Shown in pieces: positions 56,061 to 64,000 of a stretch of 64,000 bases of DNA. The translations under genes and the position numbers were made by a program. The stretch is from NCBI GenBank assembly GCA_052387675.1, contig JBQTIY010000005.1, positions 118,212-182,211 on the forward strand. Direction: 5' to 3'. The notes under the pieces are model-generated. The model was not told the DNA's origin. It ran no database searches and worked only from the letters and a program-made list of their open reading frames with translations. This stretch comes from JBQTIY01 sp052387675 (GTDB lineage Bacteria; Planctomycetota; B15-G4). The stretch's first letter is position 1. Each line of letters opens with the position of its first letter.

Positions 56061-58184
56061 ATGAGCAACGCTACCGCCGCCCCTAAGTCCGCCAAGTCGG
56101 GCAAGCTCACCTTGCTCCGCAACATCGGCATCATCGCCCACATCGACGCCGGCAAGACCACGGTGAGCGAGCGGGTGCTCTTCTACACCGGCCGCCTGCG
56201 CAAGATCGGCGAAGTCCACGAGGGCGACACGGTCATGGACCACCTCGAGGAGGAGCGCGAGCGCGGCATCACGATCACCTCGGCGGCCACAAGCTGCGTC
56301 TGGGGCAAGTACAACATCAACCTGATCGACACCCCCGGACACGTGGATTTCACGGCCGAAGTCGAGCGCAGCCTGCGCGTGCTGGACGGCGCCGTGGGCG
56401 TGTTCGACGGCGTGGCGGGCGTCGAGGCGCAGAGCGAGACGGTTTGGCGCCAGGCCAACAAGTACAACGTGCCGCGCATCGCCTTCGTCAACAAGCTGGA
56501 CCGCACCGGCGCCAGCTTCGAATTCTGCATCGACAGCATGCGCAAGCGCCTGGGCGTACACCCGGTGCCGATCATGCTGCCGATCGGCAAGGAAGCCGAG
56601 TACCGCGGCAACATCCATCTCATCGAGATGAAGGCCCGCCTCTTTGGCGACGCCGGCGACGAGACCAAGTTCGTCGTGACCGACATTCCCGCCGACATGC
56701 TCGAGGCGGCCAAGCAGGCCCGCCACGACATGATCGAGGCGGCTTGCATGGTCGATGACGCGCTGCTGGAGCGCTTCCTCGAGGACGAGAACCAGATCAC
56801 CGCCGACGAGATCGTGGCGGCGCTGCGCAAGGGCACTATCGAGAGCAAGCTGCTGGTCGTGCTCTGCGGCGCGGCCCTGCGCAACAAGGGCGTGCAGGCC
56901 ATGCTGGACTGCGTCTGCGCCTTCCTGCCTTCGCCGCTGGACATGCCGCCGGTCAAGGGTCATGACGACCGCGACCAGGAGGCCACGCGCGAGTGCGACC
57001 CCACCCAGCCCTTCTCGGCGCTGGCCTTCAAGACGGTCTTCGACCCCAACGGCGACTTGACCTTCATCCGCATCTACTCCGGCCGCGTCGCGGCGGGCGA
57101 TCTGGTGCTCAACGCACGCCACGGCAAGCGCGAGCGCCTCTCGCGCCTGTTCCGCATGCACGCGGCGGCGCGCGAGCCGATCGAGACCTGCGAGGCCGGC
57201 GACATCGTCGCGGCTGTGGGCCTCAAGGACACCAACACCGGCGACACGCTCTGCGACGAGAACAAGCCGATCACGCTGGAGTCGGTGGACTTCCCCGAGA
57301 CGGTCATCTCGATGTCGATCGACACCAAGACCAAGGGCGATCGCGACCGGCTCGGCCACGTGCTCTCTGTGCTGGCCAAGGAAGATCCCACCTTCCAGTA
57401 CTTCACCGACGACGAGACCCAGGAAACGATCATCGCGGGCATGGGCGAGCTGCACCTCGAAGTGCTGCGGCACCGCATCATTCGCGACTTCAAGGTGCAG
57501 GCCGAGTGCGGCAAGCCGCGCGTGGCCTACCGCCAGACCATTGCGCGCTCCATCAAGGTGGAGGCCAAGCACGTCAAGCAGTCGGGCGGTCACGGTCAGT
57601 TCGCCGTGGCGCGCGTGGAGTTCTCACCCACGCCCGAGACGCAGGACGTGGTCTTCGTCGACGAGGTCAAGGGCGGCTCCGTGCCGCGCGAATACATCCC
57701 GTCGGTCGAGAAGGGCATCATGGCCCAGGTCAAGAAGGGTGCGCGCTTCCCGTGGCCCTTCGTGGGTCTCAAGGCCGTGCTCTACGACGGCAAGTACCAC
57801 GACGTGGACAGCAGCGACATGGCCTTCCAGGAGGCGGGCCGCATCGCGGTGCGCCTCGCCACCGAGGACAACTTCCAGATCCTCGAGCCGGTCATGAAGA
57901 TCGAAGTGCTGGTCCCCGAACCGAACCTGGGTGACGTCATCGGCGACTTGAACAGCCGCCGCGCGAGCATCGAGGAAATCGCCGACCGCATGCATCTCAA
58001 GGTCGTCACCGGCAAGGTGCCGATCGCCGAGATGTTCAGCTACAGCAGCAAGCTGCGTGGCATGACGCAGGGCCGCGGCACCTACTCCATGGAGCCGGCG
58101 GGCTACTCGCCCGTGCCGGCTTCGGTGGCCCTGCTCGTCATGGCCGAATACGAAGAACTAAAGAAGCAGCGCGCGAAAAGCTGA
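56061..58184 (+). CDS. fusA: Elongation factor G
   Basis: 707 residues, full length. G1 AHIDAGKTT (about 26-34), G3 DTPGHVD and G4 NKLD are intact, followed by domains II to V, including GMGELHLEV and the domain IV segment SGGHGQFAVARVEF. It drives translocation and, with RRF, ribosome recycling. FPETVISMSI where most EF-G have FPxPVI(S/E) suggests it may be a second-type EF-G, as found in organisms with several copies; not proven. It is not next to rpsL, rpsG or tuf. The last 47 bp overlap the 3' end of the convergent kinase gene. The promoter may include TTGTCG at 55966-55971. Confidence 0.95.
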   Translation: MSNATAAPKSAKSGKLTLLRNIGIIAHIDAGKTTVSERVLFYTGRLRKIGEVHEGDTVMDHLEEERERGITITSAATSCVWGKYNINLIDTPGHVDFTAEVERSLRVLDGAVGVFDGVAGVEAQSETVWRQANKYNVPRIAFVNKLDRTGASFEFCIDSMRKRLGVHPVPIMLPIGKEAEYRGNIHLIEMKARLFGDAGDETKFVVTDIPADMLEAAKQARHDMIEAACMVDDALLERFLEDENQITADEIVAALRKGTIESKLLVVLCGAALRNKGVQAMLDCVCAFLPSPLDMPPVKGHDDRDQEATRECDPTQPFSALAFKTVFDPNGDLTFIRIYSGRVAAGDLVLNARHGKRERLSRLFRMHAAAREPIETCEAGDIVAAVGLKDTNTGDTLCDENKPITLESVDFPETVISMSIDTKTKGDRDRLGHVLSVLAKEDPTFQYFTDDETQETIIAGMGELHLEVLRHRIIRDFKVQAECGKPRVAYRQTIARSIKVEAKHVKQSGGHGQFAVARVEFSPTPETQDVVFVDEVKGGSVPREYIPSVEKGIMAQVKKGARFPWPFVGLKAVLYDGKYHDVDSSDMAFQEAGRIAVRLATEDNFQILEPVMKIEVLVPEPNLGDVIGDLNSRRASIEEIADRMHLKVVTGKVPIAEMFSYSSKLRGMTQGRGTYSMEPAGYSPVPASVALLVMAEYEELKKQRAKS

Positions 58185-59814
58185 CCCCGGCGCGGCTCAG
58201 CGCCGCTGAGAGCGGCATGGGCGGCGCATCGGTGGTGGGTTCGGTGGTGGGCGCATCCGCGCCCGAGCCCAGACCCGCACCGTTCGCCGGGGCTGGCAGA
58301 GGTGCACTCGGCGCACTCGTGGCGGGCACGGGCAGCCCGCCTTCGTCGGTGGGTGCCGGCGAAGTCTCGTGCGCCGCAGTCGCGGGCGCCTGCTTGAACA
58401 GGCCGTAAGCCGAGTTCATGCGCGCGGCGACTTCGGTGGCGAGGCGCTGGCGCAGAGTCTGCGCGGCTTCGTCGCCCTCGGCCGCGGCGGCGGGCTTGTT
58501 GGAAAGCACTTCACTGAGCGACTGCAAACCGCCGACCAGCCCGCCCGTGGCCACGCCGCTGCCTACCTGCACGACGGCCTCGGTGTCGCCCAGCGACTGG
58601 AGCTGGTCGGCCAGCCACTTGTAGTTCTCGTTGACCGACTGCGTGGCGCGCTGCTGGTCGGCCACCAGCACCTGCACCTCGTCGCTGGCATTGCGCTGCG
58701 CGGCATCCTGGATCTTGCGCGTGTAGTCGTCGCCGATCTGCTGCAGATCGTCCGAGCGCCGCGCCTGGATATCGGCGTGGATCGTGGCTTCCTGCACATT
58801 GGCCTCGGCCTGCCGCTCGAGCGAGCGCGTGGACTGCTGCAGCGAGAAGATCCACAGGCCGCCGCCCACGATGACCACGCCCAGCGCTCCGACCACCAGG
58901 CGCTCGCGATGCCGGCGCACGCCGCGGATCATGCGGCGCACCGTGCCGATCGGCACGGCCGCGATCGGCTCGCCGTCGAGGAAGGCGCGTAGATCGGCGG
59001 CGAACTCGGCGGCGCTCTGGTAGCGCCGCTCCGGCTCCTTCTCCATGGCATGGAGACAGATGGTTTCCAGATCGATCGGCACGCGCTCTTCCACGCGCGA
59101 GGGCCGCCGCGGCTCCTCGGTGAGAATGCTGCGCACGATCTCGTGCGCTGTCGTGCCGTGGAAAGGCTGCGTGAGTGTGAGCAGCTCGTAGAGCGTCACG
59201 CCGAGTGAGTAGATGTCGCTGCGCTCGTCGACTTCGCCGCGGCGCGTATCGGCCTGCTCGGGCGACATGTAGTAGGGCGAACCCACGAACTCGCCGGTGC
59301 GCGACAGCTCCAGGCCGTCCTCCACCTTGGCCAAGCCGAAGTCGCTCAGGCAAGGCTGGTCGCTCTCGTCGAGCAGGATGTTGCTGGGCTTCACGTCGCG
59401 GTGCACGATGCCGCGCTCGTGCGCCTGCTGCAGGCCGTCGGCGATCTGCGCCAGCAGGCCGGCGATGCGGCGGAACCAGCCCTTGGGAGCCGAGCCCGCG
59501 GCGCGCACGTCTTTGACTTCGTCGGCCAGCGTGCGGCCGTGGCCCACCAGCCGCTGCGCGATGAAGAAGTCCTCGCCGTCAGTGCCCCAGGCATAGACCG
59601 ACACGATCGCGGAGTGGTCCAGGCGCGCCGCCGCGCGAGCCTCGCGCTCGAAGCGCGTGATCTGCTCCTGGGTGTGGATCAGGTGCCGGAAAAGCACCTT
59701 GACGGCCACAGGGCGGTCGAGGCTCGTCTGCTGAGCCCGGTACACGATGCCGAAGCCGCCGCGACCGATCTCGTCCACGATCTCGAAGTCGCCGAGGCGC
59801 TTAGGGCCCGTCAT
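58138..59814 (-). CDS. Membrane Ser/Thr protein kinase
   Basis: 558 residues. The kinase domain has glycine loop IGRGGFGIVY (about 17-26), VAVKVL Lys (about 39), HRDVKPSN catalytic loop, DFGLA and SPEQ, all intact, with a normal Hanks-type order up to about residue 275. A single membrane helix (about 302-322) is followed by a coiled-coil extracytoplasmic region (SLERQAEANVQEATIHADIQ) and a Pro/Ala/Thr-rich tail of over 80 residues. Substrates are unknown. ATG 59814 has GGGAG upstream. Its 3' end overlaps fusA. The tail resembles the unstructured parts of planctomycete kinases, in my recollection. Confidence 0.93.
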   Translation of the reverse strand: MTGPKRLGDFEIVDEIGRGGFGIVYRAQQTSLDRPVAVKVLFRHLIHTQEQITRFEREARAAARLDHSAIVSVYAWGTDGEDFFIAQRLVGHGRTLADEVKDVRAAGSAPKGWFRRIAGLLAQIADGLQQAHERGIVHRDVKPSNILLDESDQPCLSDFGLAKVEDGLELSRTGEFVGSPYYMSPEQADTRRGEVDERSDIYSLGVTLYELLTLTQPFHGTTAHEIVRSILTEEPRRPSRVEERVPIDLETICLHAMEKEPERRYQSAAEFAADLRAFLDGEPIAAVPIGTVRRMIRGVRRHRERLVVGALGVVIVGGGLWIFSLQQSTRSLERQAEANVQEATIHADIQARRSDDLQQIGDDYTRKIQDAAQRNASDEVQVLVADQQRATQSVNENYKWLADQLQSLGDTEAVVQVGSGVATGGLVGGLQSLSEVLSNKPAAAAEGDEAAQTLRQRLATEVAARMNSAYGLFKQAPATAAHETSPAPTDEGGLPVPATSAPSAPLPAPANGAGLGSGADAPTTEPTTDAPPMPLSAALSRAGVSFSRAASLVLRIRP

Positions 59815-59842
59815 CGCACCACTCTCCCGGGGGGCGTGCCGC

Positions 59843-61132
59843 TCAGTAGCTCTTCACATCGAACGCAGCGAGGAACTGTTCGTTGGTCTTGGTTTCCCGG
59901 ACCTTGGCCATGAGGAGTTGCATAGCTTCCACTGGATGCATCTGTGACATGACCCGGCGCAGCAGCACCACCTTGCGGTAAGTGTCGGGGGCCAGGAGCA
60001 GTTCCTCTTTGCGGGTACCAGAACGGTTGATGTCGATGGCCGGCCAGATCCTTCGCTCGGCCAGTTCGCGCGAGAGCACCAGCTCCATGTTGCCGGTCCC
60101 TTTGAACTCCTCGAAGATGACCTCATCCATGCGGCTGCCGGTCTCGATGAGGGCCGTGGCCAGGATGGTCAGCGAGCCGCCGTTCTCCACCTTGCGGGCC
60201 GCGCCGAAGAAGGCCTTGGGCTTCTCGAGCGTGCGGCTGTCCACACCGCCCGAGAGCGTGCGCCCGCTGTTGCGGATAGTCACGTTGTAGGCGCGCCCCA
60301 GCCGGGTGAGGCTGTCCATCACGATGAACACGTCCTTGCCGGCCTCGACCAAGCGCTTGGCGCGCTCGATGGTCAGCTCGGTGACACGCGTATGCCGGTC
60401 GGCCGGCTCGTCGTTGGTGGAGGCGATGACTTCGCCGCGTACGTTGCGCCGGAAGTGCGTGGCCTCTTCCGGCCGCTCGTCTACGAGCAGCACGATGAGG
60501 TGTACGTCGGGGTAGGCGATGCTGATGCGGTTGGCCACCTGCTGCAGCAGAATGGTCTTGCCCGAGCGGGGCGAGGCGGTGATGAGGCCGCGCTGGCCCT
60601 TGCCGATGGGCGTGATGAGGTCCAGCGTCCGCATGTTGTGGGTGGCGCCGTTGTCGCCCTCGGCCGCTTCGCCGCCCTCCAGGCGGAAACGCTCAGTGGG
60701 ATCCACCGAGGTGAGCTGCTTGAAGAGCGGCAGGGCCGCGGCCTGCTCAGGGGAAAGCCCATCGATCGAGCGCACTTCGACCACGGTGAGCTTGCCGCGC
60801 AGTCGCTCCGCCCAGGCGGCCAGTTCGACGCCAGGCCGCAGGTTGGCGACGCGGGTCAGCGCGGGCGGCAGGTAGGGGTCGGTGTCTTCGGGAACGTAGC
60901 TGGTGGCGACGTTGCGCAGCCAGCCCTGGCCGTCGGCCAGCAGTTCAAGCACGCCCGAGACTTCTACCCGCTGCTGCGGGCCATAAGGCACATCGTCCTG
61001 ACGGTGGAAGCCGCCGCCCCCGCCCTGGTTGTGCTGGCCTTGCCCGCCGTGCGGCTGCCACGGCCGCCCTCCGCGTCCGCGACGACGACGGCCCCGGCGA
61101 GAAGAGCGCTGCTTGACGTGTTCTTGGTTCAT
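59843..61132 (-). CDS. rho: Transcription termination factor Rho
   Basis: 429 residues from ATG 61132 (the frame is open further upstream but without conservation). The usual N-terminal helical Rho-N domain is replaced by an Arg/Gly/Gln-rich tract (SRRGRRRRGRGGRPW, then GGQGQHNQGGGGG). The cold-shock-like RNA-binding domain follows (GVLELLADGQGWLRN), then the ATPase core: Walker A ASPRSGKTILLQ (E. coli: APPKAGKT), Walker B IVLLVDERPEE, Q-loop VIASTNDEPADRHTRV and R-loop LIETGSRMDEVIFEEFKGTGN. Helicase and terminator function should be normal. The RGG-like tract may add RNA binding. It has a long leader (see 61133-61449). Confidence 0.95.
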   Translation of the reverse strand: MNQEHVKQRSSRRGRRRRGRGGRPWQPHGGQGQHNQGGGGGFHRQDDVPYGPQQRVEVSGVLELLADGQGWLRNVATSYVPEDTDPYLPPALTRVANLRPGVELAAWAERLRGKLTVVEVRSIDGLSPEQAAALPLFKQLTSVDPTERFRLEGGEAAEGDNGATHNMRTLDLITPIGKGQRGLITASPRSGKTILLQQVANRISIAYPDVHLIVLLVDERPEEATHFRRNVRGEVIASTNDEPADRHTRVTELTIERAKRLVEAGKDVFIVMDSLTRLGRAYNVTIRNSGRTLSGGVDSRTLEKPKAFFGAARKVENGGSLTILATALIETGSRMDEVIFEEFKGTGNMELVLSRELAERRIWPAIDINRSGTRKEELLLAPDTYRKVVLLRRVMSQMHPVEAMQLLMAKVRETKTNEQFLAAFDVKSY

Positions 61133-61449
61133 GAAATCAATCTCAGCCAGGTCAGGCCCCTTGCACTGCCGGCCCTTCGGTCCCGCGGAGAGCGGGCTTC
61201 GAGGGGTCTTTGGTGCGCCTGGACCCTGGTCCGTCCTCGTGACGGCTTGTCTTCGGGAACCCGCCGCAAGGGTCGCGTCGGGGGGTCGTGGTCGATGGTC
61301 CGCCACGACGGGGGGCCGCGGCCTTGTGCCAGCAACCCTCGCAGGAACTCCAGTCACCGCCCGGCGATCAGGAGCTTCTTTCCGGTCGGTATTGTGTCTC
61401 GGCGACCTACCCCTGCCAACTGGAATCTCGGCCCGGCCGGGAAAACTTC
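61133..61449. other. 317-bp gene-free region between rho and a TPR lipoprotein gene
   Basis: Divergent promoter region. On the rho side it holds a hairpin, CCCGC (61182-61186) and GCGGG (61192-61196), about 55 nt upstream of ATG 61132, and a long C/G-rich stretch. Rho autoregulates its own leader in E. coli; the same is possible here but cannot be seen. A TATTGT at 61390-61395 could be a -10 for the lipoprotein gene, about 55 nt ahead of its start. No small gene with support is present. Confidence 0.45.
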
Positions 61450-62436
61450 GTGACCCTCCCAACCCCCCTCGCCGCCTCCCTCCTGTTCAGGGCCCAGATT
61501 GCGGCGCTCGCCGTGACCTCACTCTGCGGAGGCTGCTCCTCGCCGCTCTCGCCCCCGCGGGCCCCCCACTTTGAGGCCCGGTTGGCCGAGGCTGCCCTCG
61601 ACCGTGCTGAGCAACTCGAGGGCGTTGGCGCCGAGGCGCGCGAGCAGGCTGAGGCGGCGCTCGCTCAGGCCCGGGCGGCGGCGTGGCCGGCGGGCATCGC
61701 GCGCGGGCAGTTGCTGCTTGGGCGGCTCGACCAGGACGCCGCTCGCCTCGTCGAGGCGCGCGACATCGCGGTGTGGCTGGAGCATCGCCCACTGGAAGCC
61801 GCCGCGCGGCTGGCCCTCAGCGAGTTGCTGCTGGCCACGCGCCAGCCGCAGCCGGCGCTCGTCGAAACCGAGCGCGGGCTCGCGGCACTGCACGCCCTGA
61901 CTGAGCCCGCCGACATCGACCTGCGAGCGCCGGTGGAGCAGGCCGCCCTCGAGGCCGCGCTCTGGCACCGGCAGGCGCAGGCGCTGCGCACGCTCGGTCA
62001 GTTCGCGCCGGCCTTGTCCGCTGCGCGTCGAGCCCAGCTCCTGCTCACCCAGATTGGTGACGAGCAAGCCCAGGGCCTGCGCCAAGAAGTGGCCCTCACG
62101 CTCGGCGACGCGCTGCTGAGCGGCGGCGACGCACTCGGCGCCTTCACGCAGTACGCACGTGCCTGGGAACTGGCTCGGCGGCGAGATGACGCGAGGGCGC
62201 AGCAGCACAGCCTGGCCGGCCAGGCCGAGGCGCTGCTCGCCATGGACCGCGCGGACGACGCCCTGCTGAGCTGGCAGCGCGCGCTCGAACTCACGCTGGC
62301 CAGCGGCGACCGCGTGGCCGCGGCCTCTATCGCACGCCGCGCGCTGGCCATGCTCGATACGCAAGGCGAACCGGCCGACAGCGCCCGCCGCCTGAGTTTC
62401 CGCGAGGCCTTGGCGCCGCCTGTCCGAAGGCCTTGA
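61450..62436 (+). CDS. Predicted lipoprotein with TPR repeats (328 aa)
   Basis: GTG 61450 gives a leader ending in L-C-G-G-C at about residue 27, a plausible lipobox, with hydrophobic LAASLLFRAQIAALAVTSL before it. The mature part is wholly helical with about seven TPR-like pairs, for example AEALLAMDRADDALLSWQRAL and ALGAFTQYARAWELARRRDD. Many such lipoproteins are scaffolds or chaperones at the outer membrane, but no partner is apparent. It lies 50 bp upstream of the CoA-transferase genes and divergent from rho. Confidence 0.75.
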   Translation: MTLPTPLAASLLFRAQIAALAVTSLCGGCSSPLSPPRAPHFEARLAEAALDRAEQLEGVGAEAREQAEAALAQARAAAWPAGIARGQLLLGRLDQDAARLVEARDIAVWLEHRPLEAAARLALSELLLATRQPQPALVETERGLAALHALTEPADIDLRAPVEQAALEAALWHRQAQALRTLGQFAPALSAARRAQLLLTQIGDEQAQGLRQEVALTLGDALLSGGDALGAFTQYARAWELARRRDDARAQQHSLAGQAEALLAMDRADDALLSWQRALELTLASGDRVAAASIARRALAMLDTQGEPADSARRLSFREALAPPVRRP

Positions 62437-62471
62437 GGCCGCGCGGCTTCCTCATATGCCGTTGCGTTCGG

Positions 62472-62477
62472 TAAGGT
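62472..62477 (+). promoter_or_regulatory. Candidate -10 box TAAGGT for a leaderless start
   Basis: TAAGGT ends 9 nt before ATG 62487 of the CoA-transferase A gene. No Shine-Dalgarno or clear -35 was found. Confidence 0.35.
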
Positions 62478-62486
62478 GCCGCGCCT

Positions 62487-63332
62487 ATGGCCCTCGGGAA
62501 CCCTTCTGCCAGCAGCGCCGCCACGTCAGCGGCCGCAACTCCGCCCGCCGCCACCAAGCTCTTTGCCAGCGCCGACGCGGCCGTCGCCGACATCCCGGAC
62601 GGCGCCACACTGCTGGCCGGAGGCTTCGGCCTGTGCGGCATCCCAGAGCAGCTCATCGCCGCGCTGGTGCGGCGCGGCACCAAGCGCCTCACCATCGCCA
62701 GCAATAACTGCGGCGTGGACGACTTCGGCCTCGGACTGCTGCTGCGCACCCGCCAAATCGCCAAGATGATCTCCACCTACGTCGGCGAGAACGCCACCTT
62801 CGAACGGCAGTTCCTCACCGGCGAACTCGAAGTGGAGCTCGTGCCGCAGGGCACTTTCGCTGAGCGGCTGCGCGCGGGCGGCGCCGGCATCCCGGCTTTT
62901 TACACGCCCACTGGTTTCGGCACGCAGATCGCCGACGGCGGCTTGCCCATGCTGCACGACAAGGACGGCAAGGTCGTGAAGGCCAGCGCCAAGAAGGAGA
63001 CGCGTGAGTTTGGCGGGCGGCACTTCGTGCTGGAGCACGCCATCCGCGGCGACTTCGCGCTGGTCAAGGCTTGGAAGGCCGACGAGGAAGGCAACCTCAT
63101 CTATCGCAAGACCGCGCGGAACTTCAATCCGATGATGGCCACGGCGGCGGCGATCACCATCGCCGAAGTGGAGGAGATCGTGCCGCGCGGCTCGCTCGAC
63201 CCCGACGCCATTCACACGCCGGGCCTCTTCGTGCAACGCCTCGTCCTCGGCACGCACTACGAGAAGTGCATCGAACAGCGCACGGTGCGCAAACGCGGGG
63301 CCGGCGACGCAGCGCCGCGAGGGCCGCGCTGA
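62487..63332 (+). CDS. scoA: 3-oxoacid CoA-transferase subunit A
   Basis: 281 residues. Family I CoA-transferase alpha subunit: GGFGLCGIPEQLIAAL (about 49-64), SNNCGVDDFGLGLLL, FNPMMATAA and HTPGLFVQRL near the end are all typical. It transfers CoA from succinyl-CoA to a 3-oxoacid (acetoacetate or 3-oxoadipate); the substrate cannot be read off. An Ala/Ser/Pro-rich extension of about 24 residues precedes the conserved core. The stop shares one base with the start of subunit B (TGATG). As the box route ends in 3-oxoadipyl-CoA this pair could serve it, but the distance (15 kb) makes that speculative. Confidence 0.92.
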   Translation: MALGNPSASSAATSAAATPPAATKLFASADAAVADIPDGATLLAGGFGLCGIPEQLIAALVRRGTKRLTIASNNCGVDDFGLGLLLRTRQIAKMISTYVGENATFERQFLTGELEVELVPQGTFAERLRAGGAGIPAFYTPTGFGTQIADGGLPMLHDKDGKVVKASAKKETREFGGRHFVLEHAIRGDFALVKAWKADEEGNLIYRKTARNFNPMMATAAAITIAEVEEIVPRGSLDPDAIHTPGLFVQRLVLGTHYEKCIEQRTVRKRGAGDAAPRGPR

Positions 63333-63982
63333 TGCTGACCCGCGACCAGATTGTGGCCCGCGCCGCGCGCGAATTGCGCGACGGCCAGTACGTGAACTTG
63401 GGCATCGGGCTGCCGACGCTCATCGCCAACTGCATCCCGCCGGGCCTGCGCATCACGCTGCAAAGCGAGAACGGCATGCTCGGCATCGGGCCCTTTCCGC
63501 TGGAGGGCGACGAGGACCCTGACCTCATCAATGCCGGCAAGCAGACCATCAGCGAGACGCCGGGCTGCTCTTACTTCAGCAGCGCCGACAGCTTCGGGAT
63601 GATTCGCGGCGGACACATCGACCAGTGTTTTCTGGGCGCCATGCAGGTCAGCCGCGATGGCGATCTGGCCAACTGGATGATCCCCGGCAAGATGGTCAAG
63701 GGCATGGGCGGCGCCATGGACCTGGTCGCGGGCGTCAAGCGCGTCATCGTGGTGATGGAGCACGTCTCAAAGGATGGTTCTTCCAAACTGCTGAAGGCCT
63801 GCTCGCTGCCGCTGACCGGCGCCAACGTGGTCGACATGGTGGTGACCGAGCTGGGCGTCTTCACCATCGACAAGAAGGGCAAGCCCGGCGTCACCCTGAT
63901 CGAGCTGGCCGATGGGGTGTCGGTCGAGCAGGTCAAGAAATCGACCGAGGCGTCGCTGACCGTCAAGCCCGGTCTGCACTGA
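63332..63982 (+). CDS. scoB: 3-oxoacid CoA-transferase subunit B
   Basis: 216 residues, normal for the beta subunit. The catalytic Glu that forms the CoA thioester lies in QSENGMLGIG (about residue 46). GIGLPTLIANCIPPG and GAMDLVAGVKRVIVVMEH are further family motifs. ATG 63332 overlaps the alpha-subunit stop by one base, so equal synthesis of the two subunits is expected. A longer in-frame upstream extension exists in the alpha-subunit gene but is a shadow. The stop at 63982 is inside the window, with 18 bp left; nothing can be said of the next gene. Confidence 0.94.
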   Translation: MLTRDQIVARAARELRDGQYVNLGIGLPTLIANCIPPGLRITLQSENGMLGIGPFPLEGDEDPDLINAGKQTISETPGCSYFSSADSFGMIRGGHIDQCFLGAMQVSRDGDLANWMIPGKMVKGMGGAMDLVAGVKRVIVVMEHVSKDGSSKLLKACSLPLTGANVVDMVVTELGVFTIDKKGKPGVTLIELADGVSVEQVKKSTEASLTVKPGLH

Positions 63983-64000
63983 CAAGACACTGCGTCGCAG

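Overview
The window is one stretch of high-GC bacterial DNA, densely coded, with many start/stop overlaps of the ATGA or GTGA type. It carries 53 protein genes and one tRNA. No mobile element, integrase or CRISPR array is visible. The cell is Gram-negative in character: many lipoproteins, an O-antigen-ligase-type protein and WecA-type glycan priming. Futalosine-route menaquinone genes, a Ser/Thr kinase, DUF5658, a TMTC-like protein and a secreted protein with a C-terminal beta-module seen in some planctomycetes make Planctomycetota my best guess, but only a guess. Base composition is uneven: about 60-62% GC in 1-10 kb, about 55% in 11-18 kb (individual lines as low as 42-47%), then roughly 65-80% from the tRNA at 17.97-18.04 kb onward.

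1-5.3 kb: end of a membrane protein, ribosome-rescue factor ArfB, a lipoprotein, queuosine enzyme QueG, an EboB-like TatD hydrolase and another lipoprotein. 5.3-10.7 kb (minus): a compact chemosensory operon CheW > MCP > CheA-REC hybrid > REC-GGDEF, resembling a Wsp system without CheR or CheB. 10.7-18 kb: RidA-like and ArgR, a PPC-domain secreted protein, an O-antigen ligase with TPRs, a two-gene glutamine-dependent NAD synthetase, an MmcQ/YjbR protein and the tRNA.

18-31 kb: HtpX; an exported protein, MATE carrier and UDP-sugar dehydrogenase operon; a UGM-like flavoprotein with a GT2; an alkaline-phosphatase-superfamily protein with a lipoprotein; then a MerR (with a four-Cys motif) > sigma factor > MoaA operon. 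31-43 kb: DUF5658 protein, TMTC-like membrane protein, and an 8.3-kb glycan operon (GT2, GT4, GT4, WecA-like, HTH-membrane-TPR protein, UGM-like flavoprotein, GT4).

43-48 kb: AlkD-like protein, small zincin, then aerobic benzoyl-CoA genes boxC-boxB divergent from their regulator boxR. 48-64 kb: DinB-like protein, large SGNH membrane protein, secreted C39-like protein, menaquinone genes mqnB/mqnD, elongation factor G, Ser/Thr kinase, Rho, a TPR lipoprotein and both subunits of a 3-oxoacid CoA-transferase.

A recurrent signal not tied to one gene: many genes that begin transcription units have a TANNNT box only 6-9 nt before the start codon, the layout expected of leaderless mRNAs. Other starts carry clear GGAG/AGGAGG Shine-Dalgarno sites, so both initiation modes seem to be used.
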